Assembly (NCBI GenBank): GCA_023442085.1
Contig: JAEZMT010000077.1
Location: 1-27,665 of the forward strand
Reading direction: 5' to 3'
Length of the DNA: 27,665 nt
DNA from: Pseudomonadota bacterium
GTDB lineage: Bacteria; Pseudomonadota; Alphaproteobacteria; Rhizobiales; Xanthobacteraceae
Under the pieces are notes generated by a model. That model worked only from the letters and a program-made list of their open reading frames with translations. It was not told where the DNA came from and made no database searches. Below, piece after piece: positions 1-8,316 of this stretch. The stretch's first letter is position 1. Every line of letters begins with the position of its first letter. The translations under genes were made by a program, and so were the position numbers.

Positions 1-2
1 AT

Positions 3-275
3 GCGAAGGGATCGGTTACAAGCAACTACATCCACTCGCTCGACACCGCCCTGATCATGGCTGCGGATACGATCTCCGACTACATCCAGGGATTGCTGGA
101 CGGGATTGAGTTCAAGCAGACCGCCTATGCGCTGGATCGCGGCTCCCGGAAGACGGCGTTGGCACGGTTTCTCCAGAGGGCGGCCGGCGAGGAGGGTTTG
201 GAACCGGATCAAAGCGAGCATCTCGCCGCATTAGTTGGACCATTTTCCCAGAGCATTCTGCGCCCCCGACAATGA
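3..275 (+). CDS. Tyrosine site-specific integrase, C-terminal fragment (cut by window edge)
   Basis: The open frame runs in from the left edge, so the N-terminus and true start lie outside the window. It opens with AKGSVTSNYIHSLD, which matches the end of tyrosine recombinases of phage and genomic-island type. The Tyr of SNYIH (codon at 27-29) would be the nucleophile that attacks DNA at the att site. A helical tail follows (TISDYIQGLLDGIEF and onward). The last dozen residues before the stop look unlike the family and may be read-through into a junction. The known role of the family is integration and excision of mobile DNA, often at tRNA genes. A tRNA-Arg with a partial duplicate lies at the other end of the window, but whether this enzyme uses it is inference. 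Confidence 0.65.
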   Translation, partial: AKGSVTSNYIHSLDTALIMAADTISDYIQGLLDGIEFKQTAYALDRGSRKTALARFLQRAAGEEGLEPDQSEHLAALVGPFSQSILRPRQ

Positions 276-545
276 GGTTCTATACACCATGGCGTCGTAG
301 ATCTCTGCCCGCAAAATGGAACGTCCGAAGTTAGCGGTTTCCGAGGAATGGCGATCTATGCGGTGGAGTGCCGAGAGCCCGGGTCGGGACGGATCCTGTG
401 GGGTTATGTCACGAAGCAGTGTCCCAACGCCCTCGATATCGGCGCCACGCTTGATCCCCTGGATGCGGCTCGGACCGGCCACAAGGTGGGCGCGCAGGAG
501 CTGGCGCGGACGACCGTCGCAAGGCTCCGGCCGCAATAGATCGCC
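276..545. other. Unassigned stretch between integrase end and histidine kinase
   Basis: About 270 bases with short overlapping open frames on both strands (for example 348-539 on plus and 231-536 on minus). I recognise none of them, and none has a convincing ribosome binding site. Composition is similar to the flanks. It may be debris left after the integrase-borne element decayed. No terminator with a U-run is visible. Confidence 0.3.
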
Positions 546-1886
546 TCAACCCGGGCGGAACAGGGCCAAGGTGATGAGCACCTGTCCACCCGGACCCTTG
601 CCGAGCTCAATGGTGCCACCATGGGCCTCCACCAGGCCGCGCGCTACCGCAAGGCCCAGGCCGGCGCCGCCGGTGCGCCGCGCTCGCGAGGGCTCGGCCC
701 GCATGAACGGCTCCATCAGCACGTCTCGCATCCGCGGCGGAAATCCGGGTCCGTCGTCGCGCACCACGAGACGCACCTGATCTCCGATCACGGCCAGTCC
801 CACTCGGGCACGTTGGCCATATTTGATGGCATTGTCGATGATGTTGCCGATGACCCGGCGCAGCGCCAGCCGGTCCGCCAACACCCACCCGGGTCCCTCT
901 GCCACCGTATCAAGCGTCACCGGCCGGCCAGCGGCCCTCAGGTCCGCAGCCTCCGTGCGCACCAGCAAGGCGAGGTCCAGCATCTCCTCATCCAGCACGC
1001 CGACACCAGCGCGCGCCGTGAGCAAGGCGTTGTCGAGCAGCTCGATCATGTCGCGGATGTCGGCTTCTGCCCGCTCGCGCTCTACCGGGTCCGGCAATTG
1101 ATCGATGCGTAGCCGGAGCCTCGTGGCAAAGCTGCGCACGTCGTGCTGGATGCCGCCGATGAGGGCGAGACGCGCGCGCGTCATGGCGTGGATGCGCGTC
1201 TGCAGCCCCTCGAACGCGCTGACCAGAGCGCGCACCTCCGGCGTCGAGGCCCTGAGGTGGGGTAGCGGCACGGGCTCGCCGGTGGGATCGATACGATCCG
1301 CCACCGACGCCAGCCGCGCCAGAGGGCGGATTTCGCGATGGAGCAGCAACAGCGCCACGCAGGCGAGGACCGCTCCGAACAGGCCCGCCCCAACCCCGGC
1401 AGGCAGACCGAAAAAGGTGACAAAGAAGGGCGTGCGGGCCTCCGCCACCAGCACCTCGCGACCATCGAGGGCGATATAGAAGGCACCCGGCGCGGCGCGG
1501 TCGGTGAACAATTGCGACAGCGGGCGGCGCTGCGCCCCGGGCCGGAGCGGCATGCGGATCAGCCGGTCTCCCAACGCTGCACGATAGGGCTCCAGTTCCT
1601 CGCGGTCGCTCATCTCATCCGAGCCGGCCGGAACTTCGGCCGCCGGCACCACGTCCACCTCCAGCAATGGCGAGCGCAGGGCCGGCAGCGCCGCCGCGCG
1701 CGCCGGCGAAGGCAGGGAGGCGAGAAGGTCGGCGACGGCGACGAGGTGCTCCGGCGGCGGCCCGCTGGAGGTGGGGGAGAGCCCGCTGACCCGGTAGAAG
1801 ACGACGATGAAGCCGATCCATAGCACCAGCAAAAAGGTGCCGGCGATGGACAGAACCCGCGCAGTGAGGCCAAGGCCCATTGGCAT
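546..1886 (-). CDS. Sensor histidine kinase, HAMP type
   Basis: A 446-residue inner-membrane sensor kinase expected to phosphorylate the response regulator encoded just upstream. A first membrane segment spans about residues 10-32, a periplasmic sensor region 33-154, a second membrane segment 155-182, then a HAMP linker. The phospho-acceptor is His248 in GGIQHDVRS, without the proline that usually follows the H-box. The ATPase domain has the N-box (NIIDNAIKYG, Asn348 and Asn352), the G1 box DDGPGF (about 377-382) and the G2 box GGAGLGLAV (about 406-414). The gene starts 21 nt after the regulator stop. GGAG lies only 2 nt before the first ATG but 8 nt before a second in-frame ATG at 1880, so initiation at 1880 is at least as likely. 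The ligand is unknown. Divergent exporter genes suggest it senses a compound they expel. Confidence 0.9.
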   Translation of the reverse strand: MPMGLGLTARVLSIAGTFLLVLWIGFIVVFYRVSGLSPTSSGPPPEHLVAVADLLASLPSPARAAALPALRSPLLEVDVVPAAEVPAGSDEMSDREELEPYRAALGDRLIRMPLRPGAQRRPLSQLFTDRAAPGAFYIALDGREVLVAEARTPFFVTFFGLPAGVGAGLFGAVLACVALLLLHREIRPLARLASVADRIDPTGEPVPLPHLRASTPEVRALVSAFEGLQTRIHAMTRARLALIGGIQHDVRSFATRLRLRIDQLPDPVERERAEADIRDMIELLDNALLTARAGVGVLDEEMLDLALLVRTEAADLRAAGRPVTLDTVAEGPGWVLADRLALRRVIGNIIDNAIKYGQRARVGLAVIGDQVRLVVRDDGPGFPPRMRDVLMEPFMRAEPSRARRTGGAGLGLAVARGLVEAHGGTIELGKGPGGQVLITLALFRPG

Positions 1887-1907
1887 TTCTCCGTCAGGAG
1901 GCGTCCA

Positions 1908-2624
1908 TCAGGAGACCTGCTTTACCTGCGCCGTCATGAGATAGCCGCCGTTGCGCACGGTGCTGATGAGATTGCAGCCGGGGCTCAGCGCATCGAGCTT
2001 CTTGCGAAGCCGCGACACGAGGATGTCCACCGATCGGTCGAACGGGTCGGCGGAGCGCCGGTGCACCCAGTCGAGGATTTGATCGCGGGAGAGCACACGG
2101 CGCGGGCGCAGCGCGAAGCAGGAAAGGAGATCGAACTCGGCGCTGGTGAGCGCCACCAGTTGATCCCCCTCGGCGAACAATTGCCGTGCGTCAAGATCCA
2201 CCAGAAAGCGGTCGAAGACATACCGCCGCGCGGACGTTTGCACCTGCTGCGCGCTGGCACGCCGCAGCAGGGCGCGCACTCGCGCCAGGAGTTCCCGGGG
2301 ACCGAAGGGCTTCACCACATAATCGTCGGCGCCGAGTTCCAGACCCACCACCCGGTCGATCTCGTCGCCCTTGGCGGTGAGCATCAGGATCGGCACCGTG
2401 AGGGTGGCGCGCAGCCGCCGGCAAATGCTGAGGCCGTCCTCCTCCGGCAGCATCAGGTCGAGGATGATGAGATCCGCCTGATGATGCTTGAGAATGCCGT
2501 CCATCTCGCGCGCATCCTGCGCCAGCTCGACCCGGAAACCTTCGCGCGTGAGGAAGTCCCCGACCAGCCGGCGAATATCGGGGTCGTCATCGACCAGGAG
2601 AATATTACGTGCCTTGTGCTCCAT
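1908..2624 (-). CDS. OmpR/PhoB-family response regulator
   Basis: A 238-residue two-component regulator. The receiver domain (about 5-120) has the acidic pocket VDDD (Asp12-14), phospho-acceptor Asp56 in LIILDLMLP, Thr83 and Lys105 in VVKPFG. The C-terminal winged helix-turn-helix (about 135-232) carries SAEFDLLSCF, a recognition-helix region RSVDILVSRLRKKL and the wing motif ISTVRNGGYLM. It is the first gene of a leftward pair with the kinase and is divergent from the HlyD/ABC exporter operon. It probably controls that operon through the shared intergenic region 2625-2851. The family assignment is firm. The target genes are inferred from position. Confidence 0.93.
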   Translation of the reverse strand: MEHKARNILLVDDDPDIRRLVGDFLTREGFRVELAQDAREMDGILKHHQADLIILDLMLPEEDGLSICRRLRATLTVPILMLTAKGDEIDRVVGLELGADDYVVKPFGPRELLARVRALLRRASAQQVQTSARRYVFDRFLVDLDARQLFAEGDQLVALTSAEFDLLSCFALRPRRVLSRDQILDWVHRRSADPFDRSVDILVSRLRKKLDALSPGCNLISTVRNGGYLMTAQVKQVS

Positions 2625-2675
2625 TGCGATTCATCGCTAGCAGCGCATCAGCCGATACTCAATACAGCATGTTGC

Positions 2676-2685
2676 TTTGTACAAA
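2676..2685. promoter_or_regulatory. Palindrome in the divergent regulator/exporter promoter region
   Basis: TTTGTACAAA is a perfect 10-bp palindrome followed closely by a second TACA (tgataca). It sits in an AT-richer patch 52 bp upstream of the response regulator start. It is a candidate operator or promoter element for the divergent transcripts. Function is inferred from position and symmetry only. Confidence 0.3.
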
Positions 2686-2851
2686 ATGATACATTCTGAA
2701 AATTCGCAGCACATCTTGGTTCGCACGGCTCATGTGCGGGAAAAAAAGACGTCCCACGGTGCTGCATGGCTGTAGCGGCGGACGGCCTCGGCGGAGGCTG
2801 CGCGCCTTTTGGGGCCTGCGCCTTTGGCGCAACGTGCGGGGAGATGTGAGC

Positions 2852-4156
2852 GTGGGACCCACAGGCGCAAATGTCCGGGCCATCGCGGAGCCTCCGGCCG
2901 AAGCCGGCAGGTCGCTGGCGGCGGATAGGCCGCCCGATGCGGACCAGGCGGCTGGCACCCCCACGGTGCCGCAATTGCCGCCCCGCCCGAGCCCGCGCCC
3001 GCCCCGGCGCGGCCGCCAGCTTCTGGGCGTCGCGACGTTCCTCGCCGCCCTCGCCGTCGCTCTCGCTGTCTGGCGCTATGGTATGCCGCGTGCGGCGCAG
3101 GCCGAGATGGTGCGCCCAGGCCCGTTCGAAAGCGTGCTGAGCGGCCCCGGCATCCTCGACGCCCTACGCAAGGCCAGCGTCAGTGCCAGTATCCAGGGGG
3201 TCATCACCACCCTCGCCGTGGATATGGGCGACCGCGTGCGCGCCGGTGACGTAGTGGCGCAGCTGCAATCCGAGGACCTCAAGGCACAGCACGAGGCGGC
3301 GCGCGCCTCCCACGAGGCCGCGCGCCGGGCGGTGACCCTCGCGGAAGCGGACCGCCGTAAGGCTCGTGCGCAGCGGGACAATGCGCGTTCCGTGCTCGGC
3401 CGCCAACAAGAGCTGATCCGCACCGGCGCCACCAGCCGCGCCGCCCTGGAGGATGCGCAGAGCGCCATGGAGCAGGCACTGGCCGATACGGCCCGCGCCG
3501 AGGCGACCGTGAGCCAGGCCGAGGCTGCCGAGGCGTCGGCCGAAGCGGCGGCACGGGTGGCGCAGGCGCAACTGGGGAAGGCCACGATCCTCGCACCCAT
3601 AGACGGGGTGGTGGTGGCGCGACGCATGGACATGGGCGACCTGGCCGTGCCCGGCTCGGTGATCGTGGACATCGTGGATCCGGAAAGCGTGGTGCTGTCC
3701 GCCCGGTTCGACGAGAGCGCCATCGCGCGCGTTGCCAGGGGCCAGCCGGCGCAGCTCCTGTTTGCCGCCACCGGCGATGCGGCGACCCCCGGCGAGATTC
3801 GGCGCATCGGGCGGGCGGTGGACACTGAGACCCGCGAGTTCACGGTGGACATCGCGCCCCGCCGGCTGCCGCACAACTGGGCGATTGGCCAGCGCGGCAC
3901 TGCCCGCATCACCCTCGACACCGCCCCGGATGCGCTCTCGGTCCCCTTCGCCGCCATCGCCTTCAGGGACCGCGCGCCGGGGGTGTTCGTGCTTCGCGGT
4001 GCGCGGGCCTGGTGGCAGCCCGTGGAACTCGGCCCCATCGGCACGGCGCGCGTGGACGTGCGCGGCGGGCTGAAGGATGGCGATGTCATCCTGGCGCGAC
4101 CGAAGGGCGCGTTCGCCGGCATGAAGCTCACAAGCCCGCCGAGGATGCAGCCATGA
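2852..4156 (+). CDS. HlyD-family membrane fusion (periplasmic adaptor) protein
   Basis: The periplasmic adaptor of an ABC efflux system, linking inner-membrane permease and outer-membrane channel. The open frame extends up to an ATG at 2732, but a GTG at 2852 has GGGGA about 9 nt upstream and removes an atypical Arg-rich leader, so I prefer 2852 (434 residues). Features in that numbering: a Pro-rich cytoplasmic stretch at about 37-53, one membrane anchor at about 57-75, a lipoyl-like half (SIQGVITTLAVDMGDRVRAGD), an Ala-rich coiled-coil hairpin at about 150-250, then the second lipoyl half (ATILAPIDGVVVARRMDMGD) and a beta-barrel domain. The stop overlaps the permease start as ATGA. The gene order adaptor, permease, ATPase resembles DevBCA and MacAB-like exporters. 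The cargo is unknown. Confidence 0.85.
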   Translation: MGPTGANVRAIAEPPAEAGRSLAADRPPDADQAAGTPTVPQLPPRPSPRPPRRGRQLLGVATFLAALAVALAVWRYGMPRAAQAEMVRPGPFESVLSGPGILDALRKASVSASIQGVITTLAVDMGDRVRAGDVVAQLQSEDLKAQHEAARASHEAARRAVTLAEADRRKARAQRDNARSVLGRQQELIRTGATSRAALEDAQSAMEQALADTARAEATVSQAEAAEASAEAAARVAQAQLGKATILAPIDGVVVARRMDMGDLAVPGSVIVDIVDPESVVLSARFDESAIARVARGQPAQLLFAATGDAATPGEIRRIGRAVDTETREFTVDIAPRRLPHNWAIGQRGTARITLDTAPDALSVPFAAIAFRDRAPGVFVLRGARAWWQPVELGPIGTARVDVRGGLKDGDVILARPKGAFAGMKLTSPPRMQP

Positions 4157-5307
4157 ATCTCGCCTTCAAGGACATCCGCTTCAACCCACTGCGCTTTCTC
4201 CTGACCGCGCTGGGCGTCGGCTTCCTGATGATGTCCGCCATGGGCATGGTCGGCCTTTATCGCGGCATCGTCGCCGATGCCCTGCTCGTCATCCAGCACA
4301 TCGGTGCCGACCTTTGGGTGGTGCAAGGCGGGCGGCGCGGCCCGTTCTCGGAAGGCTCCGCCATCTCCTACAGCATGGACCGCCGCGCCGAGGGCCTCGC
4401 CGGAGTGGCAGGCACGCGCCGCTTCGTGCAGTTCAGCCAACAGTTCACCGTTCGCGGGCAGCAGCTTCGGGCTTCCGTGACCGGGCTCGACTTTCCCAAG
4501 GATCAGGGCCGATGGATCCCGATGCTAGGCGGGCGAAGGCTCTCCTCCGGGCACTATGAGGCGGTGGCGGACGAGAGCATCGGCCTTGTGCTCGGCGAGA
4601 GCGTGCATCTCGGCGAGGACGACTACACCATCGTCGGCCTCGCCCAGGGCATGGTGGACATAAGCGGCGACGGAATTCTATTCGTCAGCATCAACGATGC
4701 GGTCGCCATCGCCGAGCGCCGCACCAGCGAGGAGGTGCTGCTGGCCCGCGGGAGCGCCGGCCCCGCCGCCGCCAACCGCAGCTCGGTACCGCAGGACAGC
4801 AAGATCGCCGCGGTCCTTGTGCGCCTCAACCCCGCGGTCGATCCCGGAACGGTGCGCCGGGCGCTCTCCTCCTGGGGAGATGTGAGCGTGCTGAGCCGGG
4901 CCGAGCAGGAAGACCTGCTGCTCAACCAGCGGCTCTGGCGCCTGAGAGTGCAAATCCTCGCCTTCACCGGGGTGCTGCTGGCGGTGACGGGCATCGTCGT
5001 ATCCCTCATCATCTACATGCTCACCATGGAGAAGCTGCACGAGATCGCCATGCTGAAACTGATCGGCGCCGACAATTCCGTCATTATTCTCATGATCGCC
5101 CAGCAGGCCTTCCTCATCGGCGCCGCCGGACAGACATTGGGGCTGATGCTGTCCCAGGTCGTTTTCCCCTTCTTCCCCCGCAAGGTGCTGATCCTGCCGC
5201 AGGACGTCGGGCTGCTCGGCGGCGCGGTGGCGCTCATCTGCGCGCTGGCGAGCCTCATCGGAATCTCCCGCGCCCTCAAGGTGCGCGCCCAGGAGATTCT
5301 GTCGTGA
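4153..5307 (+). CDS. ABC exporter permease, FtsX/DevC type
   Basis: A 384-residue inner-membrane permease. It has an N-terminal membrane helix (about 12-36), a long periplasmic domain (about 37-265) and three C-terminal helices (about 272-300, 315-345 and 350-372). This is the four-helix FtsX/MacB-like architecture. The motif TMEKLHEIAMLKLIGAD after the second helix is the coupling region typical of DevC-like proteins. The ATG lies inside the adaptor stop (ATGA) with GAGGATG upstream, and its own stop overlaps the ATPase start as GTGA, so the three proteins are translationally coupled. Members pair with a HlyD adaptor and an ATPase to export lipids, peptides or antibiotics. Which of these applies is not visible. 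Confidence 0.88.
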   Translation: MNLAFKDIRFNPLRFLLTALGVGFLMMSAMGMVGLYRGIVADALLVIQHIGADLWVVQGGRRGPFSEGSAISYSMDRRAEGLAGVAGTRRFVQFSQQFTVRGQQLRASVTGLDFPKDQGRWIPMLGGRRLSSGHYEAVADESIGLVLGESVHLGEDDYTIVGLAQGMVDISGDGILFVSINDAVAIAERRTSEEVLLARGSAGPAAANRSSVPQDSKIAAVLVRLNPAVDPGTVRRALSSWGDVSVLSRAEQEDLLLNQRLWRLRVQILAFTGVLLAVTGIVVSLIIYMLTMEKLHEIAMLKLIGADNSVIILMIAQQAFLIGAAGQTLGLMLSQVVFPFFPRKVLILPQDVGLLGGAVALICALASLIGISRALKVRAQEILS

Positions 5308-6062
5308 GCGGTCCCGTCGCAAACGGGGCGGTCGTAAGCCCACCGCCGGTGCTCGCCGTCCGAGACGTGCAGCGGCTCTACCAGAGCGGCGACACCATCG
5401 TGCGAGCGCTCGACGGGGTCTCGCTCGATATCCATCGCGGCGAGGTGGTGGGGATCTCCGGTCCGAGCGGGTCCGGCAAGAGCACACTGCTGCTCATCGC
5501 CGGCCTGCTCGAGCCGCCGAGCGCCGGCGAGGTGCTCATCGACGGGTGGCGTGTTTCTTACCCTGCAGCCGATCTCGACCAGCTGCGCACCTTCCGCCGC
5601 AACCACATCGGCTTCATTTTCCAGAAGGCGAACCTGATCCCCTTCCTCACGGCAGTCGAAAACGTGGCCCTGGCACTGGAGATCGACCATGTACCGCCGC
5701 GTGCGGCGCGGGCCTATGCGAGGGCGCTGCTCGCCAGCCTCGATCTCGGCCACCGGCTCGACAATCACCCGGCCCGGCTGTCGGGAGGTGAGCAGCAGCG
5801 GGTGGCGGTGGCGAGGGCGCTCGCCAACGCGCCGAGCCTGCTGCTGGCGGACGAGCCTACCGCCGCCCTCGACAGCGTGCGCGGACGTCAGGTGCTGCAA
5901 CTGTTCCGTGAGATTGCCAGGACCCGCCAGGCGGCGGTCGCGGTGGTGACCCATGACCAGCGCACCCTCGACCTGTTCGACCGAACCATCGAACTCAGCG
6001 ACGGGCGGACCCGCGATGGGGCCGCAGCCGGTTCACGGAAGAGCGGTTCCTCGCTGTCCTGA
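5304..6062 (+). CDS. ABC exporter ATP-binding protein, DevA/LolD/MacB type
   Basis: A 252-residue nucleotide-binding subunit that powers the exporter. All catalytic motifs are intact: Walker A GPSGSGKST, Q-loop in GFIFQKANLIPF, signature LSGGEQQRVAVARAL, Walker B LLLADEPTAALD and the H-loop VVTHD. The start is GTG, overlapping the permease TGA by 4 nt (GTGA). It ends the operon, and the DNA after it holds a broken TetR gene on the other strand. The subfamily (DevA-like) follows from the Q-loop context and gene order. Confidence 0.93.
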   Translation: MSGPVANGAVVSPPPVLAVRDVQRLYQSGDTIVRALDGVSLDIHRGEVVGISGPSGSGKSTLLLIAGLLEPPSAGEVLIDGWRVSYPAADLDQLRTFRRNHIGFIFQKANLIPFLTAVENVALALEIDHVPPRAARAYARALLASLDLGHRLDNHPARLSGGEQQRVAVARALANAPSLLLADEPTAALDSVRGRQVLQLFREIARTRQAAVAVVTHDQRTLDLFDRTIELSDGRTRDGAAAGSRKSGSSLS

Positions 6063-6089
6063 AGGAGCACGAGGCCGGGCGGCGGTCTC

Positions 6090-6311
6090 CGACCTGTTCC
6101 GACCCAATCCCCCCTGCGCGACGCATCGATGTAGTTCGCCAGAGCGTCCCATGCGGGATACACGACGAGTAGAATTGTCCTGATCGTGGGGGGTGCGTAT
6201 GCCGACCAGGTCGGCGATGTCGGCATAGCTGAAGCCGTTGTAGCCACCGGCGACGATCAGCGCGCGTGCAAAGGCCGGGATTTCGTCGGAGGCGGTGGGC
6301 AAACTGCTCAT
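6090..6311 (-). pseudogene. TetR-family regulator remnant
   Basis: From the ATG at 6311 (good upstream GGTGGG) about 39 residues match the start of TetR regulators: an N-terminal helix, then VAGGYNGFSYADIADLVGIR, which is the helix-turn-helix entry. After this the frame loses the family pattern, and a different frame shows helix-like residues (PAWDALANYIDASRRG). The recognition helix and most of the ligand domain are missing. The reading is a decayed gene with an internal deletion or frameshift, left between the exporter operon and the AraC gene. Confidence 0.6.
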
Positions 6312-6388
6312 GATTACACCCACCTTCTAGTAGTATTGCAATCAGGAGCCTCTTTCCGCCGCGGGCCAGTCGGATGGACAGGCGCTGT

Positions 6389-7324
6389 TCAGCCAAGCTC
6401 CCCCAGATGCTGCCGAACCCATTTAGCCTCTTCGGACGCGGTACGCCGGAAATGCCGCTTGAAGTCGCGGCTGAACTGGGCGGGGCTGGCATAGCCGACC
6501 GACGCGGCGACCTGTGCGATCGTCCCATCCTGGCGCGCGATCATCAGCCGCGCCTCGTGGAGTCTTATGGCCTTCACATACTGGATGGGCGTACTGCCCG
6601 TGAGGGCCTTGAAGTGGACGTGGTAGGACGGAACGCTCATGCCCGCCTCGCTCGCCAGAGCGGTGACGGAAATTTCGGACCTGTAGCTCTCGCGCAGCCG
6701 GGCGAGGCTCTGCACGATCCGCCCCGACGTGCCCCGCTGCTGCAGGGCGGACGTGATCGCGCCACCTTGGGGACCGACCAGCACGCGGTAATGCAGCTCA
6801 CGCAGGATGCCGGCACCCAGAACCGCACACTCGACAGGATCGCGCAACGTCCGCAGCAGGCGCAGCACGACATCCTCGATCTCCGGCTCCATCCGGCTCG
6901 ACACCAGCCCCCTCACTCGGCCCACTGCCGCCTCGGGACACCGCGCACCGACCTCTGAAGCGACCTCGGCCGCGAGGCGCATGTCGAATTCAACATAGAC
7001 CGCAAGCAGAGGGCGCTCGGCACGCGCCACTGATTCCATCCGAAACGGAACGGGCACCGACACGGCGAGATAGTGCTCCTGGTCATAGAGATAGATCTCG
7101 CCCTTGAGCATGCCCTGCTTGCGGCCCTGCAACACGAATACCGCGCCCGGCCTGTAGAGCACCGGAACGTCGCGAAGCACCGCCTCGGTCCGCAGGATGC
7201 GGACATTCTCAAGCCCGGTCGCATTGTAGCCTTGGCGGGGAGCAAGACCCCCGGCCAGCGCCACCATCTCGCGGCGCTCCAGCCTCTCTTTCCTCGCGTC
7301 CATAGGATTGAGCAACATATTCAT
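6389..7324 (-). CDS. AraC-family transcriptional regulator
   Basis: A 311-residue regulator. The N-terminal half (about 20-200) resembles the AraC-type N-terminal arm/cupin domain seen in YqhC-like regulators (a stretch with VFVLQGRKQGMLKG and YDQEHYLAVSVPVPF). The C-terminal half (about 215-308) has the double helix-turn-helix, with ISVTALASEAGMSVPSYHVHFK and the second motif IAQVAASVGYASPAQFSRDFKRHF. No clear ribosome binding site precedes the ATG at 7324, and an ATG seven codons in is also possible. It diverges from the short-chain dehydrogenase at 7401, a common AraC/oxidoreductase pairing in proteobacteria, and likely controls that gene. Confidence 0.9.
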   Translation of the reverse strand: MNMLLNPMDARKERLERREMVALAGGLAPRQGYNATGLENVRILRTEAVLRDVPVLYRPGAVFVLQGRKQGMLKGEIYLYDQEHYLAVSVPVPFRMESVARAERPLLAVYVEFDMRLAAEVASEVGARCPEAAVGRVRGLVSSRMEPEIEDVVLRLLRTLRDPVECAVLGAGILRELHYRVLVGPQGGAITSALQQRGTSGRIVQSLARLRESYRSEISVTALASEAGMSVPSYHVHFKALTGSTPIQYVKAIRLHEARLMIARQDGTIAQVAASVGYASPAQFSRDFKRHFRRTASEEAKWVRQHLGELG

Positions 7325-7400
7325 AGTTATGGCAATCGATAAGCGCCCCGCAGAATACTATCAGTCATCAATCGGATGTATCAAGGAAAGAGGCGCGGTC

Positions 7401-8228
7401 ATGTCAGGGAAAACATTCTTCATCACCGGCGCGAACTCGGGCTTCGGCTTGGCGATCGCGGCAGCCGCGGTCCGCCAAGGTCATAAGGTCATCGGCACCG
7501 TCCGCTCGGAACAGTCGCGGGCCAGCCTCGCGGAGCGCTTGCCGGAGGCGCGTTCCATCCTGTGCGACGTCACGGAGTTCGACCGGATCCCCCAGGTGGC
7601 CCGTCAGGCCGAGGAGGAGAACGGGCCGGTCGAAGTGTTGATTAACAATGCCGGCTACGGTCACGAGGGAATTCTGGAGGAATCGCCCATGGAGGAGATG
7701 CGGCGCCAGTTCGACGTGAACGTCTTCGGCGCGGTCGCGGTCGCCAAGGCCTTCCTGCCGCGGTTCCGCGAAAGGCGCAGCGGGTTCATCGTGAACGTGA
7801 CCTCGATGGGCGGCATGATCACCATGCCCGGCATCGCCTATTACTGCGGCAGCAAGTTCGCCCTTCAAGGCATCTCTGAAGTCATGCGCGCGGAGATGGC
7901 GCCCTTCGGCGTCCATGTGACGGCGCTGTGCCCCGGCTCCTTCCGGACCGACTGGGCCGGCCGCTCGATGATCAGGACCGAACGATCGATCGCGGACTAC
8001 GATGCGCTGTTCGATCCGATCCGGCAGGCGCGGCAGGCCAAGAGCGGCAAGCAGCTTGGCGATGCCGACAAGCTTGCGGCAGCCGTCCTGGAACTCATCG
8101 CGTCCGGCAACCCTCCGCCGCAGCTCCTGCTGGGCAGCGATGCCCTTGGTCTCGTGAAGGACAGGATCGAACGCCTGAAGCAGGAGATCGACGCGTGGAA
8201 ATCACTGACCGTTTCGACTGATGGTTGA
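7401..8228 (+). CDS. Short-chain dehydrogenase/reductase (SDR)
   Basis: A 275-residue classical SDR oxidoreductase, cytoplasmic and NAD(P)-dependent. It has the cofactor motif TGANSGFG (residues 9-16), the NNAG motif (82-85) and the active-site set Ser135 (NVTSMGG), Tyr148 and Lys152 (YYCGSK). The frame is open from 7308, but the ATG at 7401 is preceded by AAGGAAAGAGG and starts directly at the Rossmann strand. It lies opposite the AraC regulator and converges on the crotonase at 8317. The substrate is unknown. It could serve as a hydroxyacyl dehydrogenase for the neighbouring CoA module, but it may equally be an independent aldehyde or ketone reductase. Confidence 0.93.
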   Translation: MSGKTFFITGANSGFGLAIAAAAVRQGHKVIGTVRSEQSRASLAERLPEARSILCDVTEFDRIPQVARQAEEENGPVEVLINNAGYGHEGILEESPMEEMRRQFDVNVFGAVAVAKAFLPRFRERRSGFIVNVTSMGGMITMPGIAYYCGSKFALQGISEVMRAEMAPFGVHVTALCPGSFRTDWAGRSMIRTERSIADYDALFDPIRQARQAKSGKQLGDADKLAAAVLELIASGNPPPQLLLGSDALGLVKDRIERLKQEIDAWKSLTVSTDG

Positions 8229-8301
8229 CGGCGCCGCATCGCCTTTGACAGACCGGTCGAGTGCGGCGACGTCCATTCCGGCTCCGACCCGCAGGGGCCG
8301 G

Positions 8302-8316
8302 CACTGCGTCGCAGTG
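8302..8316. terminator. Small inverted repeat between convergent genes
   Basis: CACTGCG-T-CGCAGTG is a 7-bp inverted repeat (effective hairpin of 5 bp and a 5-nt loop) immediately after the leftward crotonase stop. It lies in the 88-bp gap to the convergent SDR. There is no U-run, so a terminator role is tentative. Confidence 0.25.

Noticed and set aside
348..539. Short plus-strand open frame before the histidine kinase
   Set aside because: No family resemblance or ribosome binding site, and an equally open minus-strand frame overlaps it. Not called as a gene.
3076..4440. 454-codon minus-strand frame opposite the HlyD gene
   Set aside because: A GC-rich shadow frame. The plus strand shows clear HlyD and permease domains with coupled starts.
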